Shown in pieces: positions 44,008 to 54,402 of a DNA stretch of 60,459 nucleotides (positions within the stretch are counted from its first letter, which is position 1; the number at the start of each line of letters is the position of its first letter). Location: contig JARIAR010000052.1 in NCBI GenBank assembly GCA_029257805.1, positions 1-60,459 on the forward strand. Reading direction: 5' to 3'. The notes under the pieces were generated by a model. It was not told the origin of the DNA. It did no database searches and saw only the letters and a list, made by a program, of their open reading frames with translations. A program made the translations under genes and the position numbers. This stretch comes from Blautia sp. (GTDB lineage: Bacteria; Bacillota; Clostridia; Lachnospirales; Lachnospiraceae).

Positions 44008-46122
44008 TTATACTTCGAATATCAGATCACCATACGATGGCATCGGCCACATTTCTTTATCCACGATCATTTCCAGCGCATCCACAGGTTCGCGAAGCGC
44101 TTCCATAGCCGGAACTACTTTCTCTTTACAGAACACAGCTCTGCTGCATCCTTCCGGATATTCCATAACTTTTCCAACTACTTCTCCCAATGCTTTCATT
44201 GCACAGCTGGTCTCGGACAACAATCTGGAGGTTTCCTGCAAAAGTTCCATCTGCACACTGGTATCAATATTCCCTGCTGCTCTCACAGCATTCACAGAAT
44301 CTGCCAGAACAGTGGTATATTTTATAACAGCAGGAATGATCTGCTTTGTAGCAATATCTATCATCGTCTTTGCTTCTATATTAATTGCTTTTGCATAAAT
44401 CTCATACTGTATTTCCGCACGTGATTCAAGTTCTGCTCTTGTAAATACCCCAAAGCTTTCAAACAATTTGACAGACTTATCTGTAGTAAGGGCAGGAATT
44501 GCATCCACCATAGACGGAAGAATCGGAAGACCACGACGCTTTGCTTCTTCTTCCCATTCCGGTGCATATCCATTTCCATTAAAAACAATCCTCTGATGTT
44601 CTGTAGCATACTCTTTTATAAGATCATGTACTGCAAGTTCAAAATCCGGTGCAGCTTCCAGACGATCACATGCTTCCTTAAACACTTCCGCCGCAATCGT
44701 ATTTAATACTACATTACAGGAAGAAATGGAATCTCTGGAACCAACCATACGAAACTCAAATTTATTTCCGGTAAATGCAAAAGGAGAAGTACGATTTCTA
44801 TCTGTTGCATCTTTCATGAAATCAGGAAGCGTTTTTACACCTGTTTCCAGTTTACTTCCTTTTTTGCTATGAGTTGCCATACCTGTACTGATCAACTGCT
44901 CCAATACATCTTCCAGCTGTTCTCCTAAAAATACGGAAATAACTGCCGGCGGTGCTTCATTTCCTCCAAGGCGATGGTCATTCCCCACATCTGCAGCTGA
45001 CTCTCTAAGCAGATCTGCATGTTCATCTACTGCTTTTAAAATACAGGTAAGCACAAGAAGGAACTGCACATTTTCATGTGGTGTTTTTCCCGGCTCTAAA
45101 AGATTAATGCCATCATCCGTTGTCAAGGACCAGTTATTATGCTTACCGGAGCCATTCACTCCTGCAAATGGTTTTTCATGAAGTAGACATCTCATTCCAT
45201 GACGACTTGCTACTTTTTTCAAAATACGCATCATGATTTGATTGTGATCTGCCGCAATATTAGCCGGTGCATAAATCGGTGCCAGTTCATGCTGTGCCGG
45301 TGCAACTTCATTATGCTGCGTTTTCGCAGAAACACCCAGCTTCCAGCATTCTTCATTTACTTCTTTCATGTATGCAGAAATTCTCTGTCGGATCGTACCA
45401 AGATAATGATCATCCATTTCCTGTCCTTTTGGAGGCATCGCCCCAAACAATGTACGGCCTGTATAAATTAAATCTTTTCTCTGCATCCATTTATCTTTAT
45501 CAATCAAAAAATATTCCTGCTCAGCCCCTACAGATGGAGTTACTTTTTTGGAAGTAGTATTTCCAAACAGTCGGATCAGACGAAGTGCCTGTACATTAAC
45601 AGCTTCCATTGAACGGAGAAGAGGAGTTTTCTGGTCAAGAGCTTCACCTGTATAAGAACAGAACGCTGTTGGAATACAAAGGGTTCCTCCCGCCGCATCA
45701 TGACGCACAAAAGCAGGGGATGTACAATCCCAAGTTGTATATCCACGTGCCTCAAAAGTTGCTCTCAAACCTCCTGAGGGGAAGGAAGAAGCATCCGGTT
45801 CGCCTTTTATCAGTTCTTTCCCGGAAAAACTCATAAGAACTTTTCCATTTTCCATTGGAGCTGTAATAAAAGCATCATGTTTTTCCGCTGTTACTCCTGT
45901 CAACGGCTGGAACCAATGGCTGTAATGAGTTGCCCCTTTTTCAATTGCCCATTCCTTCATTTCATGAGCTACAACATCTGCTATCTCCATGGATAACTCT
46001 TTACCTTCCTGGATTGTCTTTTTCAGTTCTTTATAAACTTTTTTCGGAAGGCGTTCCTGCATAACCGAATCATTAAAGACATCACATCCAAATGTTTCCG
46101 TCACGTTGATATATTCTCCCAT
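44008..46122 (-). CDS. glnN: Class III glutamine synthetase
   Basis: This 704-residue enzyme makes glutamine from glutamate, ammonia and ATP. Its size and blocks mark the GSIII group ([77 protein letters not shown]). Class III enzymes are dodecamers common in Bacteroides and clostridia and lack the adenylylation tyrosine control of class I. It lies 16 bases downstream of a lipid-kinase gene, so the two are probably co-transcribed. Confidence 0.95.
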   Translation of the reverse strand: MGEYINVTETFGCDVFNDSVMQERLPKKVYKELKKTIQEGKELSMEIADVVAHEMKEWAIEKGATHYSHWFQPLTGVTAEKHDAFITAPMENGKVLMSFSGKELIKGEPDASSFPSGGLRATFEARGYTTWDCTSPAFVRHDAAGGTLCIPTAFCSYTGEALDQKTPLLRSMEAVNVQALRLIRLFGNTTSKKVTPSVGAEQEYFLIDKDKWMQRKDLIYTGRTLFGAMPPKGQEMDDHYLGTIRQRISAYMKEVNEECWKLGVSAKTQHNEVAPAQHELAPIYAPANIAADHNQIMMRILKKVASRHGMRCLLHEKPFAGVNGSGKHNNWSLTTDDGINLLEPGKTPHENVQFLLVLTCILKAVDEHADLLRESAADVGNDHRLGGNEAPPAVISVFLGEQLEDVLEQLISTGMATHSKKGSKLETGVKTLPDFMKDATDRNRTSPFAFTGNKFEFRMVGSRDSISSCNVVLNTIAAEVFKEACDRLEAAPDFELAVHDLIKEYATEHQRIVFNGNGYAPEWEEEAKRRGLPILPSMVDAIPALTTDKSVKLFESFGVFTRAELESRAEIQYEIYAKAINIEAKTMIDIATKQIIPAVIKYTTVLADSVNAVRAAGNIDTSVQMELLQETSRLLSETSCAMKALGEVVGKVMEYPEGCSRAVFCKEKVVPAMEALREPVDALEMIVDKEMWPMPSYGDLIFEV

Positions 46123-46138
46123 TCCTTTTCTCCTTTTT

Positions 46139-47047
46139 CTATTCGTTTATCTTTTTTGTACTTTTCAGATACAAATTTAAAGCTTCATGACAATTTTCAA
46201 TTTCTACCAGTCGTGGATTTCCTCCAAACTCTCCATCTAAAGTCCAAGGAACCTCCTCATCAGAATGTATGGTAAGATGTGCTGATTTAAAAGAATAGAT
46301 CAAATCCGTATTATCCTCTTTTGTCAGTACTGCAGTCATGATTTCCTGTAATTCCAATGGGTTTTTAGGTCTCGTGATCAAAGTCACCTCAAACAGACCA
46401 TCATTCATATCCACATGTTTTCCTGTAAGATTTTTAAACCCTCCCACAGATCTGGAATTAGAAATCATCCCAAAAATAAAATCATCTTCCACACTCATAT
46501 CTTCTGTTTCTACTCTCATGTGATAAGATTTAATATCAAAAAGCCGCTTTACACCTTCCAGCACATATGCAACATGCCCCAGAATATTTTTCAGATCCTG
46601 ATCTGTCTGATAAGAAACATCCGTAAAGAGACCAAAAGCCGCAATATATGCAAACGTCTCTTCATTAAACTTGCCAATATCACAATGATACAGCTTTTCT
46701 TCCATAATCATTGAAGCAGCTTCTAGCATGTTTTTGGGCATAAAAAGACTGTTGGCAAAGTCATTCGTACTTCCTGCCGGTATGTATCCGATTGGGGTAG
46801 AACTTCCTTTTTCCATAATCCCGGTTACCACTTCATCCAATGTACCATCTCCGCCACTACACACGATCAGATCTACTTTTGCTTCATATTCTTTCGCTTT
46901 TTCATAGGCATCTTTTGAACCCTGTGTAGCATGGGCGATCACTTCATAACCGCTTTTATTAAAAATATCCACAATATCAAGAAGATGAGATTTAATTTTT
47001 CCCTTTCCTGCCTTTGGATTAAAGATGAACAATAATGTTTTTTTCAT
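46139..47047 (-). CDS. Diacylglycerol/lipid kinase family protein (DgkB/YegS type)
   Basis: This 302-residue cytosolic enzyme has the DAGK catalytic motif [16 protein letters not shown] and early [10 protein letters not shown]. Family members phosphorylate diacylglycerol or sphingoid-like lipids to recycle them into phospholipids. First gene of a unit with glutamine synthetase III. Confidence 0.9.
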   Translation of the reverse strand: MKKTLLFIFNPKAGKGKIKSHLLDIVDIFNKSGYEVIAHATQGSKDAYEKAKEYEAKVDLIVCSGGDGTLDEVVTGIMEKGSSTPIGYIPAGSTNDFANSLFMPKNMLEAASMIMEEKLYHCDIGKFNEETFAYIAAFGLFTDVSYQTDQDLKNILGHVAYVLEGVKRLFDIKSYHMRVETEDMSVEDDFIFGMISNSRSVGGFKNLTGKHVDMNDGLFEVTLITRPKNPLELQEIMTAVLTKEDNTDLIYSFKSAHLTIHSDEEVPWTLDGEFGGNPRLVEIENCHEALNLYLKSTKKINE

Positions 47048-47092
47048 GATGCATCCCTCTTTTAAACAAAATGCGTGTATTCTACTTTTACT

Positions 47093-47120
47093 ACTATAAA
47101 AAAAACAGGTGAAAAAGTCA
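47093..47120 (-). promoter_or_regulatory. Promoter of the lipid kinase-glnN unit, inside a terminator
   Basis: TTGACT (47120-47115), 16 bp, TATAGT (47098-47093). The -35 is in the loop and the spacer is the 3' arm and T-tract of the terminator at 47095-47136. Confidence 0.6.
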
Positions 47121-47136
47121 ACATTTTTCCACCTGT
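47095..47136 (-). terminator. Terminator of the Cof-type HAD gene
   Basis: On the minus strand AACAGGTGGAAAAATG pairs with CTTTTTCACCTGTT (outer arms 47136-47129 and 47110-47103), followed by a run of T. Confidence 0.85.
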
Positions 47137-47178
47137 TATCTCATTCTGCAAATTATAGAACGATTTCTATATTTAACA

Positions 47179-47985
47179 TTAGATCAGCCCCAAATATGCA
47201 AGGCCGTTTCGGATTCCATAATGGAACATATCCGTTGTAACGTAATCTGCAAGTTGGATGATTTTTTTTGATCCATTTCCCATTGCCACCTTGTAAGCAG
47301 CATATTCAAACATAGACAAATCATTATTGCTATCTCCAAAAACAATGGTATCTTCCCATGAAATGTCCTGTATTTTAATAACAGCAGCAATGCCCACTGC
47401 TTTATTAAATCCTTTTGGCACCATCTCGATTGTGGTTCCTGCAAGAGATCCACTTTCATGACGAATCATATCGTAATACGGAGATAATTTCTCGCACGCT
47501 TCCTTATCACGACAGCCCGGAAGCATCTTTGCGCTTATTTTATTGATTTTCATTTTGCTCTCATTGCCACGAATGGGACGCCACTTCTCACCTAACGCTT
47601 TTGTGATCAGATCTGTATACCAATTCACCTCTGTCGTATACTCATCCTTATCATAATACATAAAGTCCGCTCCTTCCATAACAGGAATAAGACCGTTTTC
47701 TCTAAGGATTTTTACAGAAAGTTCTGCCACTTCAGACGGCATTTCTCTATTAAAAAGTCTTTGTCCGCTTTTTTCTATTGTTGCTCCACATGCCGTAATC
47801 ATACCGGTAAACGGAATTTGCTCTAAATACCAGGGGACAAAAGCTCTGCTTCTCCCGGTGCAAAGCCACGCTTCATGTCCATTTTCTACTAATTTTGTGA
47901 TCGCTTCTATCGCACTTTGCGGCACACCCTTTTCCATATCGCACACTGTTCCATCCGCATCAAAAAATACTGCTTTTTTTCTCAT
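47179..47985 (-). CDS. Cof-type HAD phosphatase
   Basis: This 268-residue type IIB HAD hydrolase has motif I FFDADGTVCDM, motif II WLCTGRSRAF, the lysine region VPKGFNKAVGI and motif IV VFGDSNNDLSMFEYA. Typical substrates are sugar phosphates or flavin phosphates, not assignable here. A terminator follows. Confidence 0.92.
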   Translation of the reverse strand: MRKKAVFFDADGTVCDMEKGVPQSAIEAITKLVENGHEAWLCTGRSRAFVPWYLEQIPFTGMITACGATIEKSGQRLFNREMPSEVAELSVKILRENGLIPVMEGADFMYYDKDEYTTEVNWYTDLITKALGEKWRPIRGNESKMKINKISAKMLPGCRDKEACEKLSPYYDMIRHESGSLAGTTIEMVPKGFNKAVGIAAVIKIQDISWEDTIVFGDSNNDLSMFEYAAYKVAMGNGSKKIIQLADYVTTDMFHYGIRNGLAYLGLI

Positions 47986-48028
47986 TGTCTTCTCCCTGTA
48001 ATTTACACCTTATTTCATAAAACAACAA

Positions 48029-48056
48029 ACAAAAACCTCCGGAAATCTCCGAAGGT
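48029..48056 (-). terminator. Terminator of the tRNA operon
   Basis: On the minus strand ACCTTCGGA (48056-48048) pairs with TCCGGAGGT (48043-48035), one wobble, followed by TTTTTGTTTG. Confidence 0.75.
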
Positions 48057-48065
48057 CTTGAAGAA

Positions 48066-48139
48066 TAGCGAGAGGGGGATTCGAACCCTCGACACCACGG
48101 GTATGAACCGTGTGCTCTAGCCAACTGAGCTATCTCGCC
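48066..48139 (-). tRNA. tRNA-Met (CAT), elongator type
   Basis: A 74-base cloverleaf: acceptor GGCGAGA with TCTCGCT (G-U at the first pair), D-arm GCTC/GAGC, anticodon loop TTCATAC giving CAT, T-loop TTCGAAT, discriminator A, no encoded CCA. The body resembles elongator tRNA-Met, not initiator. A50-C64 is a mismatch in the T-stem. Confidence 0.92.
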
Positions 48140-48154
48140 ATATATTTTTAACTA

Positions 48155-48227
48155 TGGGACCTATAGGGCTCGAACCTATGACCCTCTGCTTGTAAGGCAG
48201 ATGCTCTCCCAGCTGAGCTAAGATCCC
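48155..48227 (-). tRNA. tRNA-Val (TAC)
   Basis: A 73-base cloverleaf: acceptor GGGATCT with AGGTCCC, D-arm GCTC/GAGC, anticodon stem CTGCC, loop TTACAAG region giving anticodon TAC, T-loop TTCGAGC, discriminator A, no encoded CCA. It is 15 bases upstream of tRNA-Met in the same transcript. Confidence 0.95.
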
Positions 48228-48278
48228 GTAATTTATCTAACCGAAAGTGTTTATCTCTGCGGTCAACTTACTTGATAC

Positions 48279-48307
48279 AGTATATAGGTAAACCGTCAAC
48301 TTGTCAA
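48279..48307 (-). promoter_or_regulatory. Promoter of the tRNA-Val/tRNA-Met operon
   Basis: TTGACA (48307-48302), 17 bp, TATACT (48284-48279), about 45 bases before the first tRNA. 48308-48368 is AT-rich with nothing else visible. Confidence 0.88.
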
Positions 48308-48368
48308 TACCTTTTTTTATTTTTTAAATAATTTATTTTTTTCGAATAACTTATTATTTTAAAACAAT

Positions 48369-48405
48369 AAAACCAGCAAAGAGTTTTTGACCCTTTGCTG
48401 GTTTT
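48369..48405. terminator. Terminator after purL
   Basis: AAAACCAGCAAAG (48369-48381) pairs with CTTTGCTGGTTTT (48393-48405), 13 bp, with T4-T5 on both strands. Confidence 0.88.
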
Positions 48406-48428
48406 TGTACTGCCATCTCTCTAATTTA

Positions 48429-51400
48429 TTATTTAAAATATTCTACACCGGATTCAAAAATCTTAATATCCTGTTCTCCATATATGTTAATGGCAACTCC
48501 GTTATCACGGCGTTCACTATGTGCCATTTTACCAAGAACGCGGCCATCCGGGCTTGTAATACCTTCAATATTTAAATAGGAACCATTTACATTCCACTCT
48601 TCATCCTGGCATACTTTTCCATCTGCAGTTACATACTGAGTGGCAACCTGACCATTTGCAAACAATTTTTCAAGCCACTGAGCATTTGCAACAAAACGCC
48701 CCTCTCCATGAGATGCAGGATTACAATAAACGCCTCCCAGCTGCGCTTTCTGAAGCCATGGTGATTTATTGCTTACCACTTTTGTATAAACCATCTTAGA
48801 AATATGACGTCCAATCGTATTGTATGTTAAAGTAGGGGAATCTTCTTTTTGTCCGCAAATTTCTCCGTAAGGAACAAGCCCCAGTTTAATAAGCGCCTGA
48901 AAACCGTTACAAATACCAAGAGCAAGTCCGTCGCGCTGATTAAGAAGTTTCATAACAGCTTCTTTAATCTTTGCATTCTGGAATGCAGTTGCAAAGAATT
49001 TTGCTGAACCATCCGGCTCATCACCTGCTGAGAATCCTCCTGGGAACATAATCATCTGTGCCTGGTCAATCGATTTCTCAAAAATTTCTACAGAATCACG
49101 AATATCTTCTGCTGTAAGGTTCTTAAATACCTTTACATCCACTTCTGCGCCTGCACGCTCAAAAGCTCTGGTACTGTCATATTCACAGTTTGTTCCCGGA
49201 AATACCGGAATAAACACACGTGGTTTTGCAACTTTATTCTTGCATACATAAATGTGATCTGCCTGGAAAAGCTCTTTCTCTGTGACTTCGGCTTCTTTAT
49301 CTTTTTCCGCATTTTCTCTTGATGCTGTTTTAAATACTTTTTCCAAAGTATTTTTCCAGGTATTCACTGCTTCATCCATTGTAATTTCCACATTTCCGTA
49401 AGAGAATTTTTTATTATCTGTAACTTCTCCGATCACGGTATATGTTATAGACAGAGAATCCACCTTATCTGCCGGTACTTCGCAGATAATATCACCAAAT
49501 CCAGGGGCAAAGAAATCGCTCGGATCCAAATCCTCTACTATTTTCACACCCATTGCATTTCCAAATGCCATTTTGCTTATCGCAGCAGCAATACCATGAC
49601 GATCAAGTGCATATGCAGATATAATGCTCTTTTCTTGGATATCATTATGAAGTTTCTCGTATTGCTCCATAAGAGCCGGGTAATCCGGGAGATCATACAT
49701 ATCTTTTGGTGCACGCATCCATACAAGTTTATTTCCGGCTTTTTTAAGTTCAGGGGTAATAACATCCTGAAGTTTTGCTACATCTACTGCAAAAGAAACA
49801 AGTGTCGGAGGTACATCAATATCATTAAAGGTACCGGACATACTGTCTTTTCCGCCGATGGATGGCAGTCCAAAACCAATCTGAGCAGAATATGCACCAA
49901 GAAGTGCGGCAAAAGGCTGGCTCCATCTCTTTGGATCTTCTGTCATACGACGGAAGTATTCCTGGAATGTGAAACGGATTTTTTTATAATCACCACCTGT
50001 TGCGACGATTCTTGCAACAGATTCTGTCACTGCATATGCAGCTCCGTGATATGGGCTCCAAGAAGACAGATACGGATCAAAACCATAACTCATCATCGTA
50101 ACTGTATTTGTTTTTCCGTTTAAAACAGGAACCTTTGCTACCATTGTCTGTGTTTCTGTAAGCTGATATTTTCCGCCATGAGGCATAAATACGCTTGCAG
50201 CTCCAATGGAACCATCAAACATTTCTACAAGACCTTTTTGTGAGCACACATTTAAATCAGCAAGTGTTTCCATCCATTTTTCTTTTACATCCGAAACATT
50301 GCAATGCTCTTCAAACATATTTCCATCTTTATTTGGGATCTCCACTTCTACTGTTGTTTCCTGATGCGCTCCGTTTGTATCAAGAAACGCGCGGGAAATA
50401 TTCACAATCTCTTTTCCTCTCCAGGAAAGAACCAATCGCGGATCTTCTGTTACAACCGCCACAGGAATCGCTTCCAGATTTTCCTCATTTGCATAGCCCA
50501 GGAATGTATCTACATCTTTCGGGTCAACCACTACTGCCATACGCTCCTGAGATTCAGAAATTGCTATTTCAGTACCATCAAGACCTGCATATTTTTTCGG
50601 AACTTTATCAAGATCTACACGAAGTCCAGCTGCCAGTTCTCCAATCGCAACAGAAACTCCGCCGGCACCAAAATCATTACATTTTTTGATCATATGGCTT
50701 ACTTCTTCTCTTCTGAACATGCGCTGGATTTTACGCTCTGTAGGTGCATTTCCCTTTTGTACTTCTGCACCACACACTTCAATAGATGCCTCTGTGTGTA
50801 CTTTAGAAGAACCGGTTGCACCACCAATTCCATCACGTCCTGTACGACCTCCAAGAAGAATAATGATATCTCCCGGATCGGAGTTTTCACGAATAACCGC
50901 TCTTCTTGGCGCAGCACCCAAAACAGCTCCAATTTCCATACGTTTCGCAACATAATCCGGATGATAGATTTCTTTTACATATCCTGTTGCAAGGCCAATC
51001 TGATTTCCATAAGAGCTATATCCATGAGCAGCTCCTCTTACCAGTTTCTTCTGAGGAAGTTTTCCCTTTAAGGTTTCTTTTACAGAAACAGTAGGATCTG
51101 CTGCACCTGTTACGCGCATTGCCTGATATACATATGTACGTCCTGAAAGAGGATCACGAATTGCTCCTCCAAGACACGTTGCCGCACCTCCAAACGGTTC
51201 AATTTCTGTAGGATGGTTATGCGTCTCATTTTTAAAGTTAATCAGCCACTCTTCTTCTTTTCCATCTACGTCTACAGGAACTACAATGCTACATGCATTG
51301 ATTTCATCTGATTCTTCCTGATCTGCAAGTTTTCCTTCCGATTTTAATTTCTTCATGGCCATAAGTGCAAGATCCATAAGACACACAAATTTATCATCGC

Positions 51401-52202
51401 GCCCTTTATAAAGAACTTCTCTATCTGCCAAATATTCTTTATAGGTATTTTCAATCGGAGCCTTATAATCTCCCTCTCCAAACTTCACATCTGTAAGCTC
51501 TGTAGAGAATGTTGTATGGCGGCAATGATCTGACCAGTATGTGTCCAAAACACGAATTTCTGTCACAGACGGATCACGTTTCTCTTCTTCTTTAAAGTAC
51601 TTCTGAATATGAAGAAAATCTTTAAATGTCATTGCAAGATTTAAAGAATCATAAAGTTCCTTTAATTCAGCTTCCGGCATATCCTGAAATCCATCAAAAA
51701 TTTTTACATCTTCCGGTTCATCAAAAACGGTTACAAGTGTTTCCGGTTTTTCAATTCCTGTTTCACGGGAATCCACAGGATTAATACAATGATTTTTAAT
51801 CGCACAAAGTTCAGCTTCTGTAATATCCCCTTCGATCACATAGGTTGTGGCAGAGCGAATAATTGGCTGTGCATTTTCATTTAAAAACTGCACACACTGA
51901 ACGGCTGAATCAGCTCTCTGATCAAACTGTCCCGGTAAGTATTCCACAGAAAAAACATGCGCATTGTCTGCCACTTCAAATTTTTCCAAATATAAGTCAT
52001 CTACTGGCGGCTCTGAAAAGACTGTTTTGCATGCTTTTTCAAACACCTCGTCTTCAATATTTTCTACATCATAACGGATCAGTTCTCTTACTGCCGTAAC
52101 ATTGCGGATGCCCAGATAGCCTTTAATCTCATTTTTTAATTCCTTTGCCTGCACAGCAAAAGCAGGTTTCTTCTCTACATAAACTCGTCTTACGTTGCTC
52201 AT
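48429..52202 (-). CDS. purL: Phosphoribosylformylglycinamidine synthase, single-chain
   Basis: This 1257-residue enzyme converts FGAR to FGAM with glutamine and ATP, the fourth step of purine synthesis. It joins the PurL synthetase (DTYWSDHCRHTTF, NFKNETHNHPTEIEPFGGAATCLGGAIRDPLSGR, DFGAGGVSVAIGELA) and a C-terminal class I glutaminase (MFPGGFSAGDEPDGSAKF, nucleophile cysteine in LGICNGFQALIKLGLV). ATG 52202 (MSNVRRV) has AAGGAG upstream; the in-frame start at 52244 is rejected. It is divergent from a LysR gene and separate from purCBA. Confidence 0.96.
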   Translation of the reverse strand: MSNVRRVYVEKKPAFAVQAKELKNEIKGYLGIRNVTAVRELIRYDVENIEDEVFEKACKTVFSEPPVDDLYLEKFEVADNAHVFSVEYLPGQFDQRADSAVQCVQFLNENAQPIIRSATTYVIEGDITEAELCAIKNHCINPVDSRETGIEKPETLVTVFDEPEDVKIFDGFQDMPEAELKELYDSLNLAMTFKDFLHIQKYFKEEEKRDPSVTEIRVLDTYWSDHCRHTTFSTELTDVKFGEGDYKAPIENTYKEYLADREVLYKGRDDKFVCLMDLALMAMKKLKSEGKLADQEESDEINACSIVVPVDVDGKEEEWLINFKNETHNHPTEIEPFGGAATCLGGAIRDPLSGRTYVYQAMRVTGAADPTVSVKETLKGKLPQKKLVRGAAHGYSSYGNQIGLATGYVKEIYHPDYVAKRMEIGAVLGAAPRRAVIRENSDPGDIIILLGGRTGRDGIGGATGSSKVHTEASIEVCGAEVQKGNAPTERKIQRMFRREEVSHMIKKCNDFGAGGVSVAIGELAAGLRVDLDKVPKKYAGLDGTEIAISESQERMAVVVDPKDVDTFLGYANEENLEAIPVAVVTEDPRLVLSWRGKEIVNISRAFLDTNGAHQETTVEVEIPNKDGNMFEEHCNVSDVKEKWMETLADLNVCSQKGLVEMFDGSIGAASVFMPHGGKYQLTETQTMVAKVPVLNGKTNTVTMMSYGFDPYLSSWSPYHGAAYAVTESVARIVATGGDYKKIRFTFQEYFRRMTEDPKRWSQPFAALLGAYSAQIGFGLPSIGGKDSMSGTFNDIDVPPTLVSFAVDVAKLQDVITPELKKAGNKLVWMRAPKDMYDLPDYPALMEQYEKLHNDIQEKSIISAYALDRHGIAAAISKMAFGNAMGVKIVEDLDPSDFFAPGFGDIICEVPADKVDSLSITYTVIGEVTDNKKFSYGNVEITMDEAVNTWKNTLEKVFKTASRENAEKDKEAEVTEKELFQADHIYVCKNKVAKPRVFIPVFPGTNCEYDSTRAFERAGAEVDVKVFKNLTAEDIRDSVEIFEKSIDQAQMIMFPGGFSAGDEPDGSAKFFATAFQNAKIKEAVMKLLNQRDGLALGICNGFQALIKLGLVPYGEICGQKEDSPTLTYNTIGRHISKMVYTKVVSNKSPWLQKAQLGGVYCNPASHGEGRFVANAQWLEKLFANGQVATQYVTADGKVCQDEEWNVNGSYLNIEGITSPDGRVLGKMAHSERRDNGVAINIYGEQDIKIFESGVEYFK

Positions 52203-52339
52203 AGAAGCTCCTTTCTCAATACAGTGTACACAGTAAACTTGCACAATTTCTTATCTTATAGTATCATAAGGAATATCATTAGTAAAATTAATATATCTTA
52301 TATTTTTTATTAGTTATACTTATTTATAAAGGAGCCCTT

Positions 52340-53218
52340 ATGGATATCAATCTCGAACTATATAAAGTTTTTTATTATGTTGCCACAACATTAAGCTTTT
52401 CAGAAGCATCCAGACAGCTTTTTATCTCTCAGTCTGCTGTCAGCCAGTCTATTAAAACACTGGAAAAAAAACTGAACCATGCACTTTTTATAAGAAGTAC
52501 AAAAAAAGTCCATCTTACACCAGAAGGAGAGATCCTTCTTCAGCACGTTTCACCTGCCATCCAGATATTAAATGAAGGAGAATCTCTTCTCACAAGCGAA
52601 GAAATGCTTACCGGGCAGCTTCGAATCGGAGCAAGTGACACCATATGCAGATACTGCCTGATCAATGCCCTTCAAAAATTCCACCGCAGCTATCCGGATG
52701 TCCGCATCAAAGTATCAAACAGTACTTCTATTGGCTGTGTAGAGCTTTTGGATAAAGGCCAGGTAGATCTTATTGTGTGCAATTCTCCAAACTCAAGTTT
52801 AAGCCTGCACCGTCAAATTAAAGTTCTCAGAGAATTTGAAGATATATTTGTTGTAAATCCCGAACATTTCCCTTTTACGGAAAATCCTGTTGATTTAAAA
52901 AAGCTGTTGGATTTCCCAATCCTCATGCTTTCTCCCAAAAGCACCACCAGCGAATATCTCCATCAGAAATTTTCTGCTCAGGGACTGAAACTAATTCCGG
53001 AAGTAGAATTAAACAGTAATGATCTTCTCCTGGATCTTGCCCGCATCGGACTGGGAATTGCCTGTGTTCCCGATTACATGCTCACCAAACAGAATGAATT
53101 AATACCCGTTCCCTTAAAAACCCCTCTTCCCAAACGACAAATCGTCCTTGTACAGCACGATACCCTGCCCCTTTCTCCAGCCGCTCAACGTTTTATTGAT
53201 ATTCTTGAAATTGTTTAG
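52340..53218 (+). CDS. LysR-family transcriptional regulator
   Basis: This 292-residue protein has an N-terminal winged helix (residues 1-~60; FSEASRQLFISQSAVSQSIKTLEKKL) and a LysR substrate-binding domain (about 88-290; GQLRIGASDTICRYCL). GGAG lies before the ATG. It is divergent from purL and overlaps the 3' end of the convergent nitronate monooxygenase-like gene by 26 bases. Relatives usually regulate a divergent neighbour; control of purL is inference. Confidence 0.93.
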   Translation: MDINLELYKVFYYVATTLSFSEASRQLFISQSAVSQSIKTLEKKLNHALFIRSTKKVHLTPEGEILLQHVSPAIQILNEGESLLTSEEMLTGQLRIGASDTICRYCLINALQKFHRSYPDVRIKVSNSTSIGCVELLDKGQVDLIVCNSPNSSLSLHRQIKVLREFEDIFVVNPEHFPFTENPVDLKKLLDFPILMLSPKSTTSEYLHQKFSAQGLKLIPEVELNSNDLLLDLARIGLGIACVPDYMLTKQNELIPVPLKTPLPKRQIVLVQHDTLPLSPAAQRFIDILEIV

Positions 53219-54272
53219 GAAAAAGTTCTGCTATAACTTCTGAAACAGTCTGAATTTTAGAACTTTTATATGCCTTTGCCCCACAAAAAAGCAACGCGTT
53301 TTCCACATTTCCCTCTGCCGCCTGGATCAATGCCTCTGTTATACAATATGGAATCTCGGCCTGATTGCAATGTTTCAGGCATTTATGACACTTGTGAGGA
53401 ATTTTTTCCCCTCTTTTTACTTTCTCCAAAAAAGAATTGTGCAAGGCACGTCCAGGCATTCCAACAGGACTTTTTACAATACAAATGTCTTCTTTTTTCG
53501 CTTTTACATACGCCTCTTTATATGCCTGTGATGCATCGCATTCTTTTGTTGGCACAAATCTTGATGCCACCTGTACGCCATCAGCTCCAAGCCTCAGAGC
53601 CTTTTCTACCATCACACAACTATCAATGCCGCCGGCCAGTACAACGGGGATCTTTTTTTCATATTTTTCTTCATACATGTTTACAAGCTTTAATATAGCC
53701 AGAAATTCTTCCTGATACTTTTGAGAATCAAAATAATCAAGCTGTTCTCTCGTAAAACCCAAATGTCCTCCCGCATCCGGTCCTTCTACAATCATAAGAT
53801 CCGGAATTCTCTTATATTTTTTATCCCAATATTTCAAAATCACAGCTGCAGATTTTTCTGTAGATATAATAGGAGCAATTGCCGTATCGCTATCCTTTGT
53901 ATATTCCGGCAGATTTACAGGAAGACCTGCACCGGAAATAATAAGATCCGCTCCTGCTTTTACAGATTCCCGAACATAACTTTCATATCCATTCATAGCA
54001 GTCATAATATTCACACCTATTATTCCATCTCTTGCTTTTTTTCTTGCTTTTTCCATCTCTTGATGAATTCCTCGAAGATTTGCCTTCAAAGGTGTCTGAT
54101 CAAAATCCGGCTCTCGAAATCCAATCTGTGCAGCAGAAATAACACCTACGCCTCCCTCCGCTGCTACAGCTCCGGCAAGTCCTCCGAGACTGATCCCTAT
54201 TCCCATTCCTCCCTGAATAAGCGGAATCGTTGCATATTTTTTTCCTATTTTTAATGGTTTATACTGACTCAT
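53193..54272 (-). CDS. Nitronate monooxygenase / FabK-like flavin oxidoreductase
   Basis: This 359-residue TIM-barrel flavoprotein has PLIQGGMGIGISLGGLAGAVAAEGGVGVISA, NIMTAMNGY, VEGPDAGGHLG, the FMN-phosphate region VLAGGIDSC and GADGVQVASRFV. Relatives oxidise alkyl nitronates or act as enoyl-ACP reductase FabK. The extra C-terminal cysteines (CHKCLKHCNQAEIPYC) mark the longer clostridial type, perhaps with a metal site. No fatty-acid genes are adjacent, so FabK is less likely. Confidence 0.85.
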   Translation of the reverse strand: MSQYKPLKIGKKYATIPLIQGGMGIGISLGGLAGAVAAEGGVGVISAAQIGFREPDFDQTPLKANLRGIHQEMEKARKKARDGIIGVNIMTAMNGYESYVRESVKAGADLIISGAGLPVNLPEYTKDSDTAIAPIISTEKSAAVILKYWDKKYKRIPDLMIVEGPDAGGHLGFTREQLDYFDSQKYQEEFLAILKLVNMYEEKYEKKIPVVLAGGIDSCVMVEKALRLGADGVQVASRFVPTKECDASQAYKEAYVKAKKEDICIVKSPVGMPGRALHNSFLEKVKRGEKIPHKCHKCLKHCNQAEIPYCITEALIQAAEGNVENALLFCGAKAYKSSKIQTVSEVIAELFPKQFQEYQ

Positions 54273-54316
54273 AAACTTCTCCTATTTATTTTAATATAAA
54301 ATATTTTTATTTTAAA

Positions 54317-54344
54317 AGTATATCATTTAAAATCCATTTGTCAA
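54317..54344 (-). promoter_or_regulatory. Promoter of the flavin oxidoreductase gene
   Basis: TTGACA (54344-54339), 16 bp, TATACT (54322-54317). The leader is AT-rich with imperfect palindromes. Confidence 0.75.
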
Positions 54345-54402
54345 GTATCAATAAACTTATTATATGGTTTTTATTACTACATATCAGCAGGAGCATATAA
54401 AA

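Noticed and set aside
48155..48227. tRNA-based integration site
   Set aside because: Both tRNAs are intact with no integrase or partial tRNA copy nearby.
49596..50123. Plus-strand ORF of 175 codons opposite purL
   Set aside because: It is a shadow of the conserved PurL frame with no promoter or ribosome site.
53193..54272. Enoyl-ACP reductase FabK assignment
   Set aside because: The barrel matches, but the cysteine-rich C-terminal part and absence of fatty-acid genes favour the nitronate monooxygenase-like group.
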